From: Homarus americanus
Lineage: Eukaryota; Arthropoda; Malacostraca; Decapoda; Nephropidae
Assembly (NCBI RefSeq): GCF_018991925.1
Contig: NW_024735554.1
Location: 1,979,012-2,043,011 of the forward strand
Direction: 5' to 3'
Length of the DNA: 64,000 nt
The stretch's first letter is position 1; each line of letters begins with the position of its first letter. Shown one piece after another: positions 27,300 to 38,889 of the stretch. The position numbers and the translations under genes were made by a program. The notes beneath the pieces are model-generated. The model was not told the DNA's origin. It searched no databases and worked only from the letters and a program-made list of their open reading frames with translations.

Positions 27300-30200
27300 A
27301 TTCAACATCCTGGAGTACATTTGACTGGATCAGTTTTTAAGTTTGAGGTGTTCTAACAGAGGTACTGTAACTCATACTTGTCAACTAACCATTGACTATT
27401 AATAAACAATACCTCACTAATCAGGAATCAAACCCTGGACCTCTGTGTGTTAATAGGTATTGTTTGTATATGGAAGTCTGCATGTACTGTATATGGACTG
27501 TTGTGATATATCTGTATTGGTAGTCTCATGTTTCCTAGCTGTATATACATACATTCATTACAGAAAGTTGAAATCACTAAAAGTTATGACCAAACAAACT
27601 CAGAATGGAATTTTATTCAGTACCTCATTAATAATAGTGAGGAATGGAAAATAATCTCATGTCATTATTCAAATATACAATTTATTCCATTTGTCTTTTC
27701 ATGAATGGTAAATGACTTCACCACTTCAGCCTAACAACATTAAGTGGTGACAACACAATGAGTGACATAAAAAAAAGATATTACACCACACAGAATATAT
27801 CATGATCATTTCTGATATCACAATTCTCACCTTCAGGATAAGACAATTGTGAAGTGATATTCTAGGCTGGATACATTACAATTATGGCAACTTTTTAATT
27901 AACTCATTCTATGGTCTCTACATCAATAACAAACAGTATTTTGTTGCCCAAACTGACACTGAAACATAAATTCTGTACTATTAGGCAATATTATAAGATG
28001 TACACAGAAAATAAGGCAACACTGAATAAATTGAATGAGTTCCTTAACTCTGATGACACAAGACAGTATTATGTACAGGCACCTCCTCCCTCCCTTGTCT
28101 CATTAAGTGCAACTGGAGTGCTTGTTGCTTTATGCCATCACTAGTAGTTGCTGGGGTTCTGTTCCTCCACAATCTAGTTAATGTAACCATTGGCTTCATA
28201 GCATAAAAAATTAAAAGCAATCCTGAAAGGGTCAAACAGCAGATGTTATGAACTTTAGTGTACATTAATTACAGCATTTACACACCAGATGTAATAATAA
28301 TACACTGCAATGTATCATCATGTATGGGTTATTCCATCATTTGCTTTGTTAATTACTACTATATATATTTCACTTAGAACTAAATTCATCTGTTACAAAA
28401 CATAACATACCAAATAAAACAGAAATGGTATTTTATCTGACTGTGACTTAAGTATTGTCATAGATGAAAGTGTCCCCAAACATGTTATCTAGAGCAAGAA
28501 CTGGGGTACGTGACAACCCTCTCGTGTAAGCATCCAAAGTACGTGTTAGTTAGGTTCCTTTGTCGGTTGTAATTCCAAGACTGTCATGAGTCTTGCGCTA
28601 CACTTAAAATTAACAAAAGAACTTTGACAAATGACGTAAACCAGATAACTTCAACTAATGGCCTTGAAATTCATAATTAAAGACCTCTTCATGACTCCCG
28701 CTTACAGCCCTTGTCAACAGGAAACCGTAAGTATTTGATACATCTGACTACATAAAAAAGTATTCAAATTATAGCTAAAGATCACAAACTATATACATCT
28801 TTATATAAGCTTAATGAAAGAATCAGATGAAATTTTAATGCATTAACCACACACACACACCACTCCTTCATGCACTCAAAACAACTTGCACACTACAATG
28901 AGCTAACAGATGTACACACAAGACTTCCAACAACTTCTCTGCATGAGTTCATACTAGTACTAAAATTCTGTAATTAATCACTGTTGAGTATAATTAAAAT
29001 TGATATGTTAGAAATTTCTTTTTTTTTTGTAGCTACAGCCGTTAATTTTCCCTTTTATCATTATGTATATAATCTGTCATGAAGCATTTGTTTATGACTT
29101 GGGATGCCCAGGTCATTAAGGCTTACATTATGTACAGTTTCATAGTCAAGATTATGTACTCTTTGTGTCGTTATTTTCAAATGTCTATTTTGAACACTTA
29201 AACTTAAGAATTTCTCCTATCATCTTTTTATAGTAGACTGAGTGCAAAATATTACATTTGTAAAATGTTTAAAAATTTATGTCATACAGAACAATATAGT
29301 TGTTAACACCTTTAACAACTTAGATGTATTTTATGAAATAACAAAACATGGTAATGGACTAAGAATGAATCACTATCCATCCCACCAACAGTGGTATTAC
29401 TGTATTTGTAACTTAAAGGAATATAATACATTATTACATTCGTTGCATCAACCCACTGCTTATTACATCTTATTAATAAAAGGTAATACATTAACAGAGT
29501 GATACTGGCTTTTACAAACTGTAATTGCTGGAGGGATCCTACAACACATTAAGTGAAATAACAAAAGTAGCAATTTCAAGTTTGTTTTTTTGCACTTCAT
29601 ACAAAAAGGTTAGTTACAGCTCCTATCTTACTTCATAGTTATTAGTGAATGCTTATTGAAAAATACAATATGGATTCAGGCTCAGGTACCCATCACTGAC
29701 AGTCTTCTCTGAGGTACACAAGAAGATCTGGCTAACACCATTAATTTCTTACATCTGATAATGTATTTATAGTCTCTGTTTCATTTGCAGAAAACTTTAT
29801 AATGTGAAGGTGAACCAGTTTATAATTGCATGCAGCAGTTGTCACATTCATATAGTCATCTTTTCAAACCTGGGTTGTCTTTACCCCTACTTAATATTTA
29901 CCTTTCTGCCACCTATTCATAATAACTTGTACATGTGGAAACTTATAACATGGAATCTATTTTGACCTTTGGGATATCTACATCAATAAGCATCAAAGGC
30001 CAAACAGCACTGCTTTAAATGAATACTGTGTCTGCTGAAGAAATCTGTATGCTATTTTGGCCGTCTTATACAGATAGCCGTTTGTTTATAGCAAGAAACA
30101 TGGTGTTTAAATGTGTAAGAATTCTCTTCAATTAATATGAGGTAAATTAAAACTTGGGAGCAGGAAAAGGCAGAAATTTATAAGTTTGGGGAACCAGACA

Positions 30201-30960
30201 ACTTTAAAAATAAAATAAAAATTCTGAAGTACAGTACAATACTGGATTAATTTTGGTGATGTTAGTCAGGCTGACTACCAAGTGGTTGTAGCATTGTTGT
30301 GGACGAGGAAGAATAGGATTCTTGTCTGACCTGACACATTTTTAACACACATGGCAGCTTGAGATCCAAGTTCAGTAACTGGGCTAAACTCAGGTAAAAA
30401 TGTCTTTTTTATTATATGCTCGGCACTAGTCACTTGAGTAAAGGTTCCAAACCAAGTTTAACTTTGTTGTCTGGGGAGGTGCAATCATGTGTAGTGGGAG
30501 ACCGTAAAATGTGATACAGTACAGTAGTTTAAGATGGTTTCATTGTTTTCTACATTATTCATTACAAGATACTTCTTGGGAAGTAATTAGGCCTTGTAGT
30601 AGTAAAAAATATGAAGAATTAACAATGACACACACACACACACACAGAATCCATTTGTATTTTTTCTTAACTCCCATATTTTTCTCTTCAACATAATGAA
30701 TGTTTTATAAGGAACATTCATATCATCTGAAGTCTATTTACTCTATTGTAATATTACTAAATGTCTAATAATGAAAGAAAGTGCATCATTTGAGATCTTA
30801 CAATTATATCTTCATGTATGTATGTATGGTGAATACTGTTTACATTTCATGATTCATGCTCACTACATCACCATCATTCTCGGGAGAACGTCATCCTTTC
30901 TTTTAGATATTTTTAAACTCCAACATCCTTGGAGGTTAGTATAAGGGTACTCTCAACCAT
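27300..30960. other. Intergenic / possible Mitf 3' untranslated DNA
   Basis: AT-rich with no recognised exon. TTTATT (complement of AATAAA) at 30408-30413 is one candidate polyadenylation signal for the minus-strand Mitf gene, about 555 bases past its stop, but not unique. A short (CA)n lies at 30629-30646. Confidence 0.45.
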
Positions 30961-30966
30961 ATACAA

Positions 30967-31140
30967 TCACGCAACAATATCCATGGAGTCTGGTGTAAGA
31001 GCATCATCAAATGAGTGGTGAGATGAGTTAGGGGAGGAGACCTGTGGTGATGAGAACACGGGGTCACTAGTGAAGGCTGGACCATCATCATCCATCAAGT
31101 CCAAGTTAAATCCTCCTGATGTGAAGTCTTCCAAGAGTTC
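30967..31140 (-). CDS. Mitf: Mitf last exon
   Basis: AATACAG acceptor. Encodes [20 protein letters not shown], then [20 protein letters not shown] and DSMDIVA before TGA (30967-30969). The DP-[VL]-x-S-S patch resembles the conserved DPLLSS near the MITF/TFEB C-terminus. Confidence 0.9.
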   Translation of the reverse strand, partial: ELLEDFTSGGFNLDLMDDDGPAFTSDPVFSSPQVSSPNSSHHSFDDALTPDSMDIVA

Positions 31141-34100
31141 CTGTATTGAATGAAGAATGGTAAGACTTTGTTTGAAAGGCAACAATTAAAAAAAAAAAAG
31201 GACACCAAAAATGTAAAATACGGTATATAACCATTAACAGAACACATAATAAGAGTTACCAGAATAAATGAACAGCAACAAATAATGGAGAAATTCTATG
31301 TTGTTCTTCATTCACACTACAGTAAGTACTGTTGAAGTGAGAAGTGACTTGTAATGCTAAAGAATAAAATAAACAGTACATCACCAATCTTCTAACAGGT
31401 AACCATCTGCTAACTGATAACTAATGAAAAAGGGGGATACAGTACTCGTACTTGACTACCTGAGTGTTTACTACAGACATGGTGCAAGATCAACAGCCCA
31501 TTCAATTTGTAATAGTAATATAACTAATGTAATTATATAATAGAAAAATGAGAGGGATGCAATACTTTGTTAATATTCTTAAGTATCATGGACTTGTTTA
31601 TGTAGTACATTTAGTACAGTCAGTCCTTGACTTACGACGGAGTTAGGGACCGACGACCAGGTCGTAAGTCGAAAATGTGAAAATGATACATGGAAAATCT
31701 AAAATGGGTGTCTCTTTTTCTTCTCAGCACCACGAGAACTCTCACTTTTATGCTTGCCAGCCATTTTAAAGGGAATTACACACGAAAATTTTGTCAGTAC
31801 ACAGAGCAATCACTAACGTTGGGACTCGAAAATACGTAATTTGAAAAATATTTTATAAGACTGGGGCGGTCGTATGTCCGGGTGGTCGTAAGTCGCGTAG
31901 GTCGTAAGTCGAGGAGTACCTGCATAGGATTTTTCTGAATATGTACTGTACTGTACCGGGTACTTGTTTTACTTTATACATCACAAATGTCAGTGATGAT
32001 AACATATACAGTACCTTGGATGACACACTGGTAAAGTTGACTTGTTGTTAATAGATATTGTACTGTACAATACTATAGAACAAAAATTAAAAGTTTCTTG
32101 AAATATTAAGACAGTATCTCTCACTACTATGTCATGGGTGCGAGTCCTGGTTCAAGACACAGATGGGAAGGTGTTATCCAGTGTGAGCCTACCTAACACC
32201 ACAGGTTTTCTCCAGGTACACCAATTTCTTCCTAAATTAACACGAGACAATAAAATTCATAACAAAGGAACAAAACAACAGCCCAGCCACCCAAATGGCT
32301 AGTAAGCTGATAAGTGATGAAGTGATATAATATACAGTACAGTATTAAAATTACCGCTAATTCAAATTAATAATACTACAGTACTATGCGAGGAATCCCA
32401 CCTTGTTGATATCTTACAGAATTGTTGTTCAAAATACTGGTACAGTGTGTCTTATCCACAGAAACCTGCACCTTTCCTGGTATGTACAACACAATAAAAT
32501 AATGTATACTGGAAATAGTAAAAACTGTACTGTAGTTGAAACTTTATTTTTTATTATATTTATTTATTTTAACGGAAATTACAGTACAGTATAGAACTAA
32601 GGCAACTATTGGCTGAGATAAGGGATGAGCCATGACACAGAGTGAGGAGTGTAAATTTATAACAGTACAGTACTCTATACCTGCTCATTGTACTGTAGTT
32701 GGTCTTGATAATACACTGAGCAAAAGTTTGAACACAATCATAAGTTTAATGTTTTACACAGCAATATGTCAGAATAGTATATATATATTGTTGGTGCAAG
32801 TAGCCATTTCACACTAGCAAAGGGGTTAGGGGTTTCAAAATAATTTCTGCATGCCAAAAAAATTACAAGTGAAAGATTTGCTCTACTACTGGAAGCACTA
32901 ATGATACACAAGCCATGCACTTCAGAAATAGGTTCATTGCTAACTAAAGAGTATAAAGCTTATAGTGTGCCATATGACAGGTTCAGGAGCGGTGAGCTTA
33001 AATATGAGCTCAGCAAGCAAGTGGACAGGAGTGTGAGTCACACTAGCATTAATTATGCTCATTTGCTTTGGTAACACAATGCAATACTTACTGTCTACAG
33101 GAAACAATCACAATGACAAATGATATATCACTTTTATCTCATTGGTCAAATCAGAGAAATATATTGAATCTTTTTAATATAAGAAGATAGTGCAAGAAAA
33201 GCAAAACCATGTATCATTGTGACTGTGGGGTGTGATGGAAACAAAAGGAGGCATGGCACACGTACGTCAAGCAGGGATCCAGTGAGATTGTAGTTACACC
33301 TCACCTTCTTCAAATCATTTTGACCCCCTGAGTTATTTACCACCTCAGATTTGATAAGTGTAGACAGCAAGAGGCTCTGGTCAATGTTGGTCTCCTCTAC
33401 CTTGATGCCATTCGTTCGAAGTTTAGTCTCCAGCTCCTGTAAATGTGACACATGTTAGGCTAGCACGTTGACAAATTATAGATTAAAAAGCGCGCACACA
33501 CACACGGCAAGGTGGACAATACTGTACTACCTAAAGATCAAATACTGTATTGCTAAAGTGTTTCCTTACATGATAGTGTCTAAGGTATTCAATTTTAGCA
33601 GAAAAATTCCAATTTTTGAGAAGACAAATGAATAAGAATAGATTTGGTAATTTTACTTCATGTGTGACAAGAACCACAATGTTTCTAAAATAATTTACTG
33701 TTCTGACCTTGAGGTAATTGCCAGATATTATTCTACCTATACTGTATCTTACCCAGCTCAAATATTACATAAAAGGCCGCCAGTGGCAGTACTGTATATG
33801 TACCTGTATCCGTAAGTGAAGTTGCCGGTTCTGTTGTTCGAGGGCACGTCGCTTTGATTCCACCTCCTTGTTGTATTCAATATCCAGCTTGAGCCTCCGT
33901 ATGTAGTCAACAGAAGCCTTCAGAATTTGTCCTTTGTTATGTCGGAGATCCCGGACAAGCTCGAAATACCTGCATATAGTACCATGATGTAAGATGACTC
34001 ATGATGATAAAAGTTTGTTCTAAAATATCTGTACAGTACATGTTACACTAAAACATCTCAAGCTGATAATGCACAAAAATTATTATATAAGATGCATCCA

Positions 34101-37041
34101 TCTCCTATCACCTATAACATTACTGTACTATGATAAACACACAAGGATTTTAAGGCAATGATTAACAAACATAAAAACAACCTGAAATTCTGCACATCCC
34201 TGCTAACTGCCTGAGAATTGAAATCCTCAATAAATTTTGACCAAACAAAAAGTTAACACATAATAAAATACTGTACACTGTAATTAATGCTTACGGTTCA
34301 TTGCTCTTGGGCAAGAGTGTAGCAAGTTCTTTTATCCTATCGTTTATGTTGAATCGTCTTCTTCGCTCAACTAAAAGAAGAAGAAGAAAGTGTGAATACG
34401 TGTACAGATTTTAAGAATACTCATAGTGGGGATAATAATGATAATAGCTGTATGCTCAGTGGCAAAGAGAATAAATGTAAAGTAAAAAGTCAAGAACATG
34501 ATATTTGACATCTACCTGCCAAAAAATGTCATGAACATAAGAACTTGCTTTTCTAGTGCAACTCATGTTAACAGTTGGTAAAGAGAGAGGGTGATATTTT
34601 ACTATAACAGACAAAAGGACTCAAGACAATGATAATACCATGACTGTACATATAAAATGACTTTCACAGTACAGTAAAATACAGTACAGGTATTACCAAC
34701 ATTTACACATAAAAAAAAGACTAAAATCACTAATGTTTAAGTAGATTGTAATTACTGTACTGTAGTTAGACTTACTCATGTTATGATTATCCTTCTTCTG
34801 TCTGTCTTTTATGAAGGCCACCATCTGCTGATCATTGCCAGATTGCTCACTCTTCACCTGTGACACCTCTGATGGGCAGGAGCTGGAGGTCTTCCCCAGG
34901 TAGCCATTGATATTTAGGATGTCACAAATTGAACCTGGTACACTGCTGTTGAGTTGCTGTGGGAGATGAAGAACAGTTTAGATTTTCCTTTGGTTTATGT
35001 AAAGATAAGGCACCCTAGCTTATTTCACATGATGATTAAAGACTAATGCTACCTTGGGGAGTTGGGTTAGGTGGGATTATTTTATGCTGGGGTGGGTTAG
35101 GTTAAGTAGGATTAGTTTAGGTTAAGTTAGGTCATGTTGTTGGGTTAGGTTAAGTAGGATTAGTTTAGGTTAAGTTAGGTCATGTTGTTGGGTTAAGTAC
35201 TGTAGCATTAGTTTAGGTTAAGTCAGGTTGGGTTAGGTTTAGGATTGATTAAGTAAGGTTTAGGGTTAAGTTAGGTCTGGGTAGGACTAAGTTAAGTCAG
35301 GCCAGGTTTGGTTAGCATTAGGGTGATCATGTTGAAATAAGCTGGGGTGCCAAATTTTCATGTGATTCTTATCTTTATCCTATCTCTTCCTTTATAATGT
35401 CTCCTGCTCTTCCTAAGTACATCTGGACATAATATTACATTGGTACCTCAAGTAGAGCGTTACACTAGACAACAATGAGATAAATTACTGTACTTCCTTA
35501 AAATGGGATTTCCTGAAAATTAATTATATTATTTTAATTATGTACAACCATCTCATTCGGGGATTTTGGCATCTGCAATCAATAGATCTAATAATTCTAT
35601 GACTTTTTTCTTCTCAAATAACGGAGATATTGGGTGTGTTTTATTCTCTTGTTATTATCATATACAGGAACAGCTGTCACCTGTTCACTATGTTTACAAC
35701 CGACCCACTCTATCCAAGTGTACTCTCACGTCCACAAAAGGGCAGAATTACACCATGACGCTTCAACAAAGTTGGCTTTCATTGGTACCAAATACCAAAT
35801 ATGTACTGTAATTTCTCTTTAATATGGCAGAGGGTTAGCCCCCGTCTAGTAAGTAGGTTTCTTTGGTTGGTTAGGTTAGGTTCAATTAGATTCATTATTA
35901 TAATTCACTTACCAAGGAAGTGTAGAATTAAAGTTAATCAAAATGATGAGATATATGACAATAATAATAATATCTATTGCAAGTGTTCAAAAATCCAGAT
36001 TCCATGGTTGTACGAAACTAAAGTTTAAAAAATTAATTAGGCATCCTGACATATTTCACCTTAAGATATTACCAAAGCTAACGTAATCTAATGTAATGTA
36101 ATCCAACCTGGCCCGCCCCCCTCCTGGTGGTGTTAGGGTGTTTAATAAGTGAAACAACTTGTGGGGGGGCAATCTTCAGGAGATCCTAAAATGTGTCAAA
36201 ACCTTCTGGTCAACCAATATATGTGAAGGACTCCGCAGTCCGACTAATTACCCAAATGTAGCCGCAATGAAGTCAAATAATGGTCCTACATGAAAAAATC
36301 GGACTGCTAATCACTTCTCGACTAGTATTTGGTGTCAGAAAGTCACGAAAAATTGGAAAACTTACTTTAATCTGAGTTAATAGATCGCGTGCATGTACCG
36401 ACGGAGCGAGGAATTACCCAAATGTAGCCGCAATGAAGTCAAATGATGGTCGTACAAGCTATATTCGGGCTGTGAATCACTTCTCGATTATTATTTGGTG
36501 TCATAAAGTCAAAAAAAATTGGTAAACTTAATTTAATCTGAGTTGTGTTGTGTTAGGTTAGGTTAGGTTAGGTACATGCACTTAATCTATTAACTCAGAT
36601 TAAATTAAGTTTACCAATTTTTTGTGAGTGAGTCTATTATTTGACTTCATTGACGCATTTGGGTAATTCCTCGCTCCGTCGGTACATGCACGCGATCTAT
36701 TAACTCAGATTAAAGTAAGTTTTCCAATTTTTTGTGACTTTCTGGCACCAAATACTGGTCGAGAAGTGATTGGCAGTCCGATTTATTCATCTAGGACCAT
36801 TATTTGACTTCATTCCGGCTATATTTGGCTACATTTGGGTACATTTGGGTAATTAGTCGGACCCGGACTCCGAGTTAACTACTGGAGGTACAACTTAACA
36901 GTGGGTAGGTCTCAATACTTCACTACTGGAGGTAAAACTTACAGAAGGAGGCACATTGGCGAGTTGGTCATAGGCCTTGAGGTTGTCGGCAGCATCCAGA
37001 CCCTCCTCCAGGTTAAGGATCTCGTCGATAACATCTTCCAC
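30967..37041 (-). CDS. Mitf: Mitf, MiT/TFE family bHLH-leucine zipper transcription factor (6 exons seen, N-terminus not found)
   Basis: Exons in transcript order: 37041-36943, 34956-34776, 34370-34295, 33969-33804, 33436-33305, 31140-30967. All junctions have GT/AG and matching phases, giving 275 codons and a stop. Order: acidic [14 protein letters not shown] (the conserved MITF V.DVID.I..LE segment); a Ser-rich linker; basic region [20 protein letters not shown]; helix 1 [17 protein letters not shown]; a longer loop than in vertebrates; helix 2 [17 protein letters not shown]; zipper [20 protein letters not shown]; and a Ser/Asp-rich tail with SDPVFSSP. Known role of the family: binds E-box/CLEAR sites to drive lysosome and autophagy genes, with cytosolic retention controlled by mTORC1 and Rag GTPases. 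The N-terminal Rag-binding and glutamine-rich exons were not found, so they lie in unrecognised exons or beyond 64 kb. Calling it Mitf follows the single MiT gene usual in arthropods. Confidence 0.93.
31616..31926 (+). repeat. MITE-like element, copy 2, with terminal inverted repeats
   Basis: Left end CAGTCAGTCCTTGACTTAC and right end (complement) CAGGTACTCCTCGACTTAC match at about 18 of 22 positions when the terminal GAC is included. It is preceded by TA; the right flank is CA. CAG...TIR ends next to TA are typical of Tc1/mariner/pogo MITEs. It lies in the last Mitf intron. Copy 1 is at 14795-15095. Confidence 0.72.
32125..32250 (+). repeat. SINE-like fragment
   Basis: ATGGGTGCGAGTCCTGG resembles a pol III B box, and GGTTTTCTCCAGGTACACCA resembles the GGTTTTCTCCGGGTACTCCG-type body of widespread invertebrate SINEs. 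The A box is unclear. Within a Mitf intron. Confidence 0.4.
33305..33436 (-). CDS. Mitf: Mitf exon: zipper end and C-terminal linker
   Basis: TTTACAG acceptor, GTGAGG donor; 44 codons, phase 0. Encodes [17 protein letters not shown], then [23 protein letters not shown] across the intron reproduces the MITF zipper end LRIQELE. Confidence 0.93.
33804..33969 (-). CDS. Mitf: Mitf exon: loop, helix 2, zipper start
   Basis: ATGCAG acceptor, GTACAT donor. Encodes [14 protein letters not shown] (loop), [13 protein letters not shown] (helix 2) and the start of the leucine zipper, [14 protein letters not shown]. Confidence 0.96.
34295..34370 (-). CDS. Mitf: Mitf exon: basic region and helix 1
   Basis: TTTTAG acceptor, GTAAGC donor. 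Encodes [20 protein letters not shown] and [21 protein letters not shown] is invariant in MiT/TFE proteins; H-N-x-I-E-R-R-R-R contacts the E-box. Confidence 0.97.
34776..34956 (-). CDS. Mitf: Mitf exon: linker and start of basic region
   Basis: TCCCACAG acceptor, GTAAGT donor. Encodes [20 protein letters not shown], a Ser-rich linker with QVKSEQSG (a V-K-x-E sumoylation-like site), then the basic region [12 protein letters not shown]. Confidence 0.94.
35061..35330 (+). repeat. Degenerate TTAGG-like block with internal duplication
   Basis: Repeats of GGTTAGGTTAAGTAGGATTAG and AGTTTAGGTTAAGTTAGGTC, including a near-perfect duplication at about 35093-35140 and 35142-35190. This is interstitial telomere-like DNA in a Mitf intron. 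Confidence 0.8.
36226..36870. repeat. Fold-back element in Mitf intron
   Basis: The left arm (about 36226-36545) is the reverse complement of the right arm (about 36575-36870): GGACTCCG...TCCGACTAATTACCC against GGGTAATTAGTCGGA...CGGACTCC, and GTACCGACGGAGCGAGGAATT against its complement. Each arm holds two related ~165 bp subunits (ATTACCCAAATGTAGCCGCA at 36248 and 36413). The spacer is TTAGG repeats (about 36550-36575). It ends about 70 bases from the donor of the Mitf exon at 36943. Confidence 0.88.
36943..37041 (-). CDS. Mitf: Mitf exon: acidic VEDVIDEIL segment
   Basis: CTCGCCAG acceptor and GTAAGT donor on the minus strand; 33 codons in phase 0. Encodes [20 protein letters not shown] and then [12 protein letters not shown]. 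It corresponds to the vertebrate MITF exon beginning DDVIDDIISLES. Confidence 0.9.
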
Positions 37042-38450
37042 CTGGCGAGAAAGACACGTTATTACTCCTCTGTTATAAAGTAATACAACTAAGGTCTTTA
37101 AAAACTAAGTTAACATATGCAGTGCATTAGTCAGCCATGAAACAGGTAAAAATATTAAGAATGTATACCTCTGGTTCACGTTCATTCAACTGACAGTCTG
37201 ACACACACACACACATAGTACAAATAGTATGTCCAGATTTTTTTTACCTCATTATTAAGTGTATAATAAACTTTCCATAAAACGTTTTTCATAAGTTGTT
37301 TTTCGAGTCAGAACAAATAAGTGGAAACTTGGAAACATAAAATGAAAAACAATTCCGAGCAATTCCTATGGATTTTGTCCTGATAAATTCAGTTTTCGGT
37401 AATGATAACACTTTTTAACAATATTTTTTTCAGTACACAATGTAAAAAAAAAAATACGTTAATACCACACTAGATAAAACTTGCTTTCATACAATCATAT
37501 TTGTATATTTATTGTCAAACTCGTGAACTCGCGCTTCTCACACATTATCAACTTAAATATTTTATGATTTTTCAGCAGACATATATTGGAAAATATTCGA
37601 AGGATCACACTAATTGAAAATGAGCACTCACAGTAATATTGGAGAGGATGGGGTGGTCAGGACAGTGGTTAGTTTATTCAAGGATTCTTGGTTTAATGCA
37701 TCAAACTGTAAACGTAAAAGACGATTTTGCTGATAATTATCTATCTATGTACGTAGCGGGGAATAATGAGGAGGACACTTCTAAAATAGGTCTTAAGTCC
37801 TATAAACAGCATATTGTAATACTGTAGTACACTGACAACTACTGTATAGGATAACCTTCACACTGCCACCTCAATGGAGATTCCCTCGCATCCGTGACTA
37901 ATGTTCCGCCAACCCAATATGATAATCACTCCGTCACCGTGACCGACTATAATACTGGTGTGGAAAATTGCTCAAGTGACGTAAAAACTTTAGTTAGGTG
38001 TGAAATTCACATAGCACGCAACAGGCGGCTGTGTGGTGCGGAGCCAGTGGTGGAGACACGCTAGTGCGCTACACAAGTATATAATGCGAGTATTTTAAGC
38101 CTTCTGAAAGGGTGTTCAATATACTTGTTCTTAGGGTGTTCAATATAGTTGTTCCTAGGGTGTTCAATATATTTGTTCCTAGTGTTAATGTTGTAATGTA
38201 TTACTGCGATTCATCAACTAAGGTATTAAGCGCATAATCCCGGTTAGTGTAATAGATAAAAGATATTCCTTAAGTATTTTATTGTAAAATAATAAATGTG
38301 TTGTATTGAGAATAACCAACTGACTATATAAATTTTATGAAATAAATCTGATGTTATCGCACAATATCATGTAAGGCGCAATGGACTTAATGTGTTTTAT
38401 ACACAGCGGCCAGTTGGCGACGCCATCGTCTCCAAAGGATAAAAAAAAAT
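37042..38450. other. Upstream Mitf intron or 5' region, no recognised exon
   Basis: AT-rich. Holds three tandem ~24 bp units (AGGGTGTTCAATATA.TTGTTC) at 38108-38182 and a short (CA)n at 37202-37215. No upstream Mitf exon is convincing. Confidence 0.5.
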
Positions 38451-38454
38451 ATAT

Positions 38455-38885
38455 TTTAGTGTGTGGCTGCCCGTATCATCATTGGGTATGACTTTGCTTG
38501 GGAGATTGGTATCCCGGCATCCCCTGAGCAACGCTCTTGTGCATTATGCAGAAGACCCGACAGCAGCACCCTTATCCACTACCTCCTAAGATGTCCCCAC
38601 ACACACAACGCTTCCGTGACGCCTGCTGGACCACCACTCCACGACCTCCTGACGGAGACACGATGATCCTCCCCATACTGGCCAGATATTTTGTAAATAA
38701 TATTGATTATGTGTTAAAAGGATATCCTTCCTTCCTTAGGCTTTAGTAAGCCCCTTTATAATATTTATACTGTATATACTTGTCACACTTGCCAGATGCT
38801 TCTGGTGTCATTGTACAGGGGTACCTAGTGACAGCATTAGGATCCCGCTTCCTCTATCAAGGAATAAACAATTGAAATTGAAAAC
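38455..38885 (+). pseudogene. LINE 3'-end fragment (C-terminal zinc knuckle)
   Basis: Encodes VAARIIIGYDFAWEIG, then CALCRRPDSSTLIHYLLRCP. The RLxLGY.F.WE...C.LC......L.HYLL.CP pattern is the C-terminal zinc-binding tail of a family of RNase H-bearing LINEs. The frame then shifts to ILARYFVNNIDYVLKGYPSF and a stop at 38746. The noncoding tail ends in AATTGAAATTGAAAA, a LINE-like 3' end. Severely 5'-truncated. Confidence 0.65.
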
Positions 38886-38889
38886 TGAA

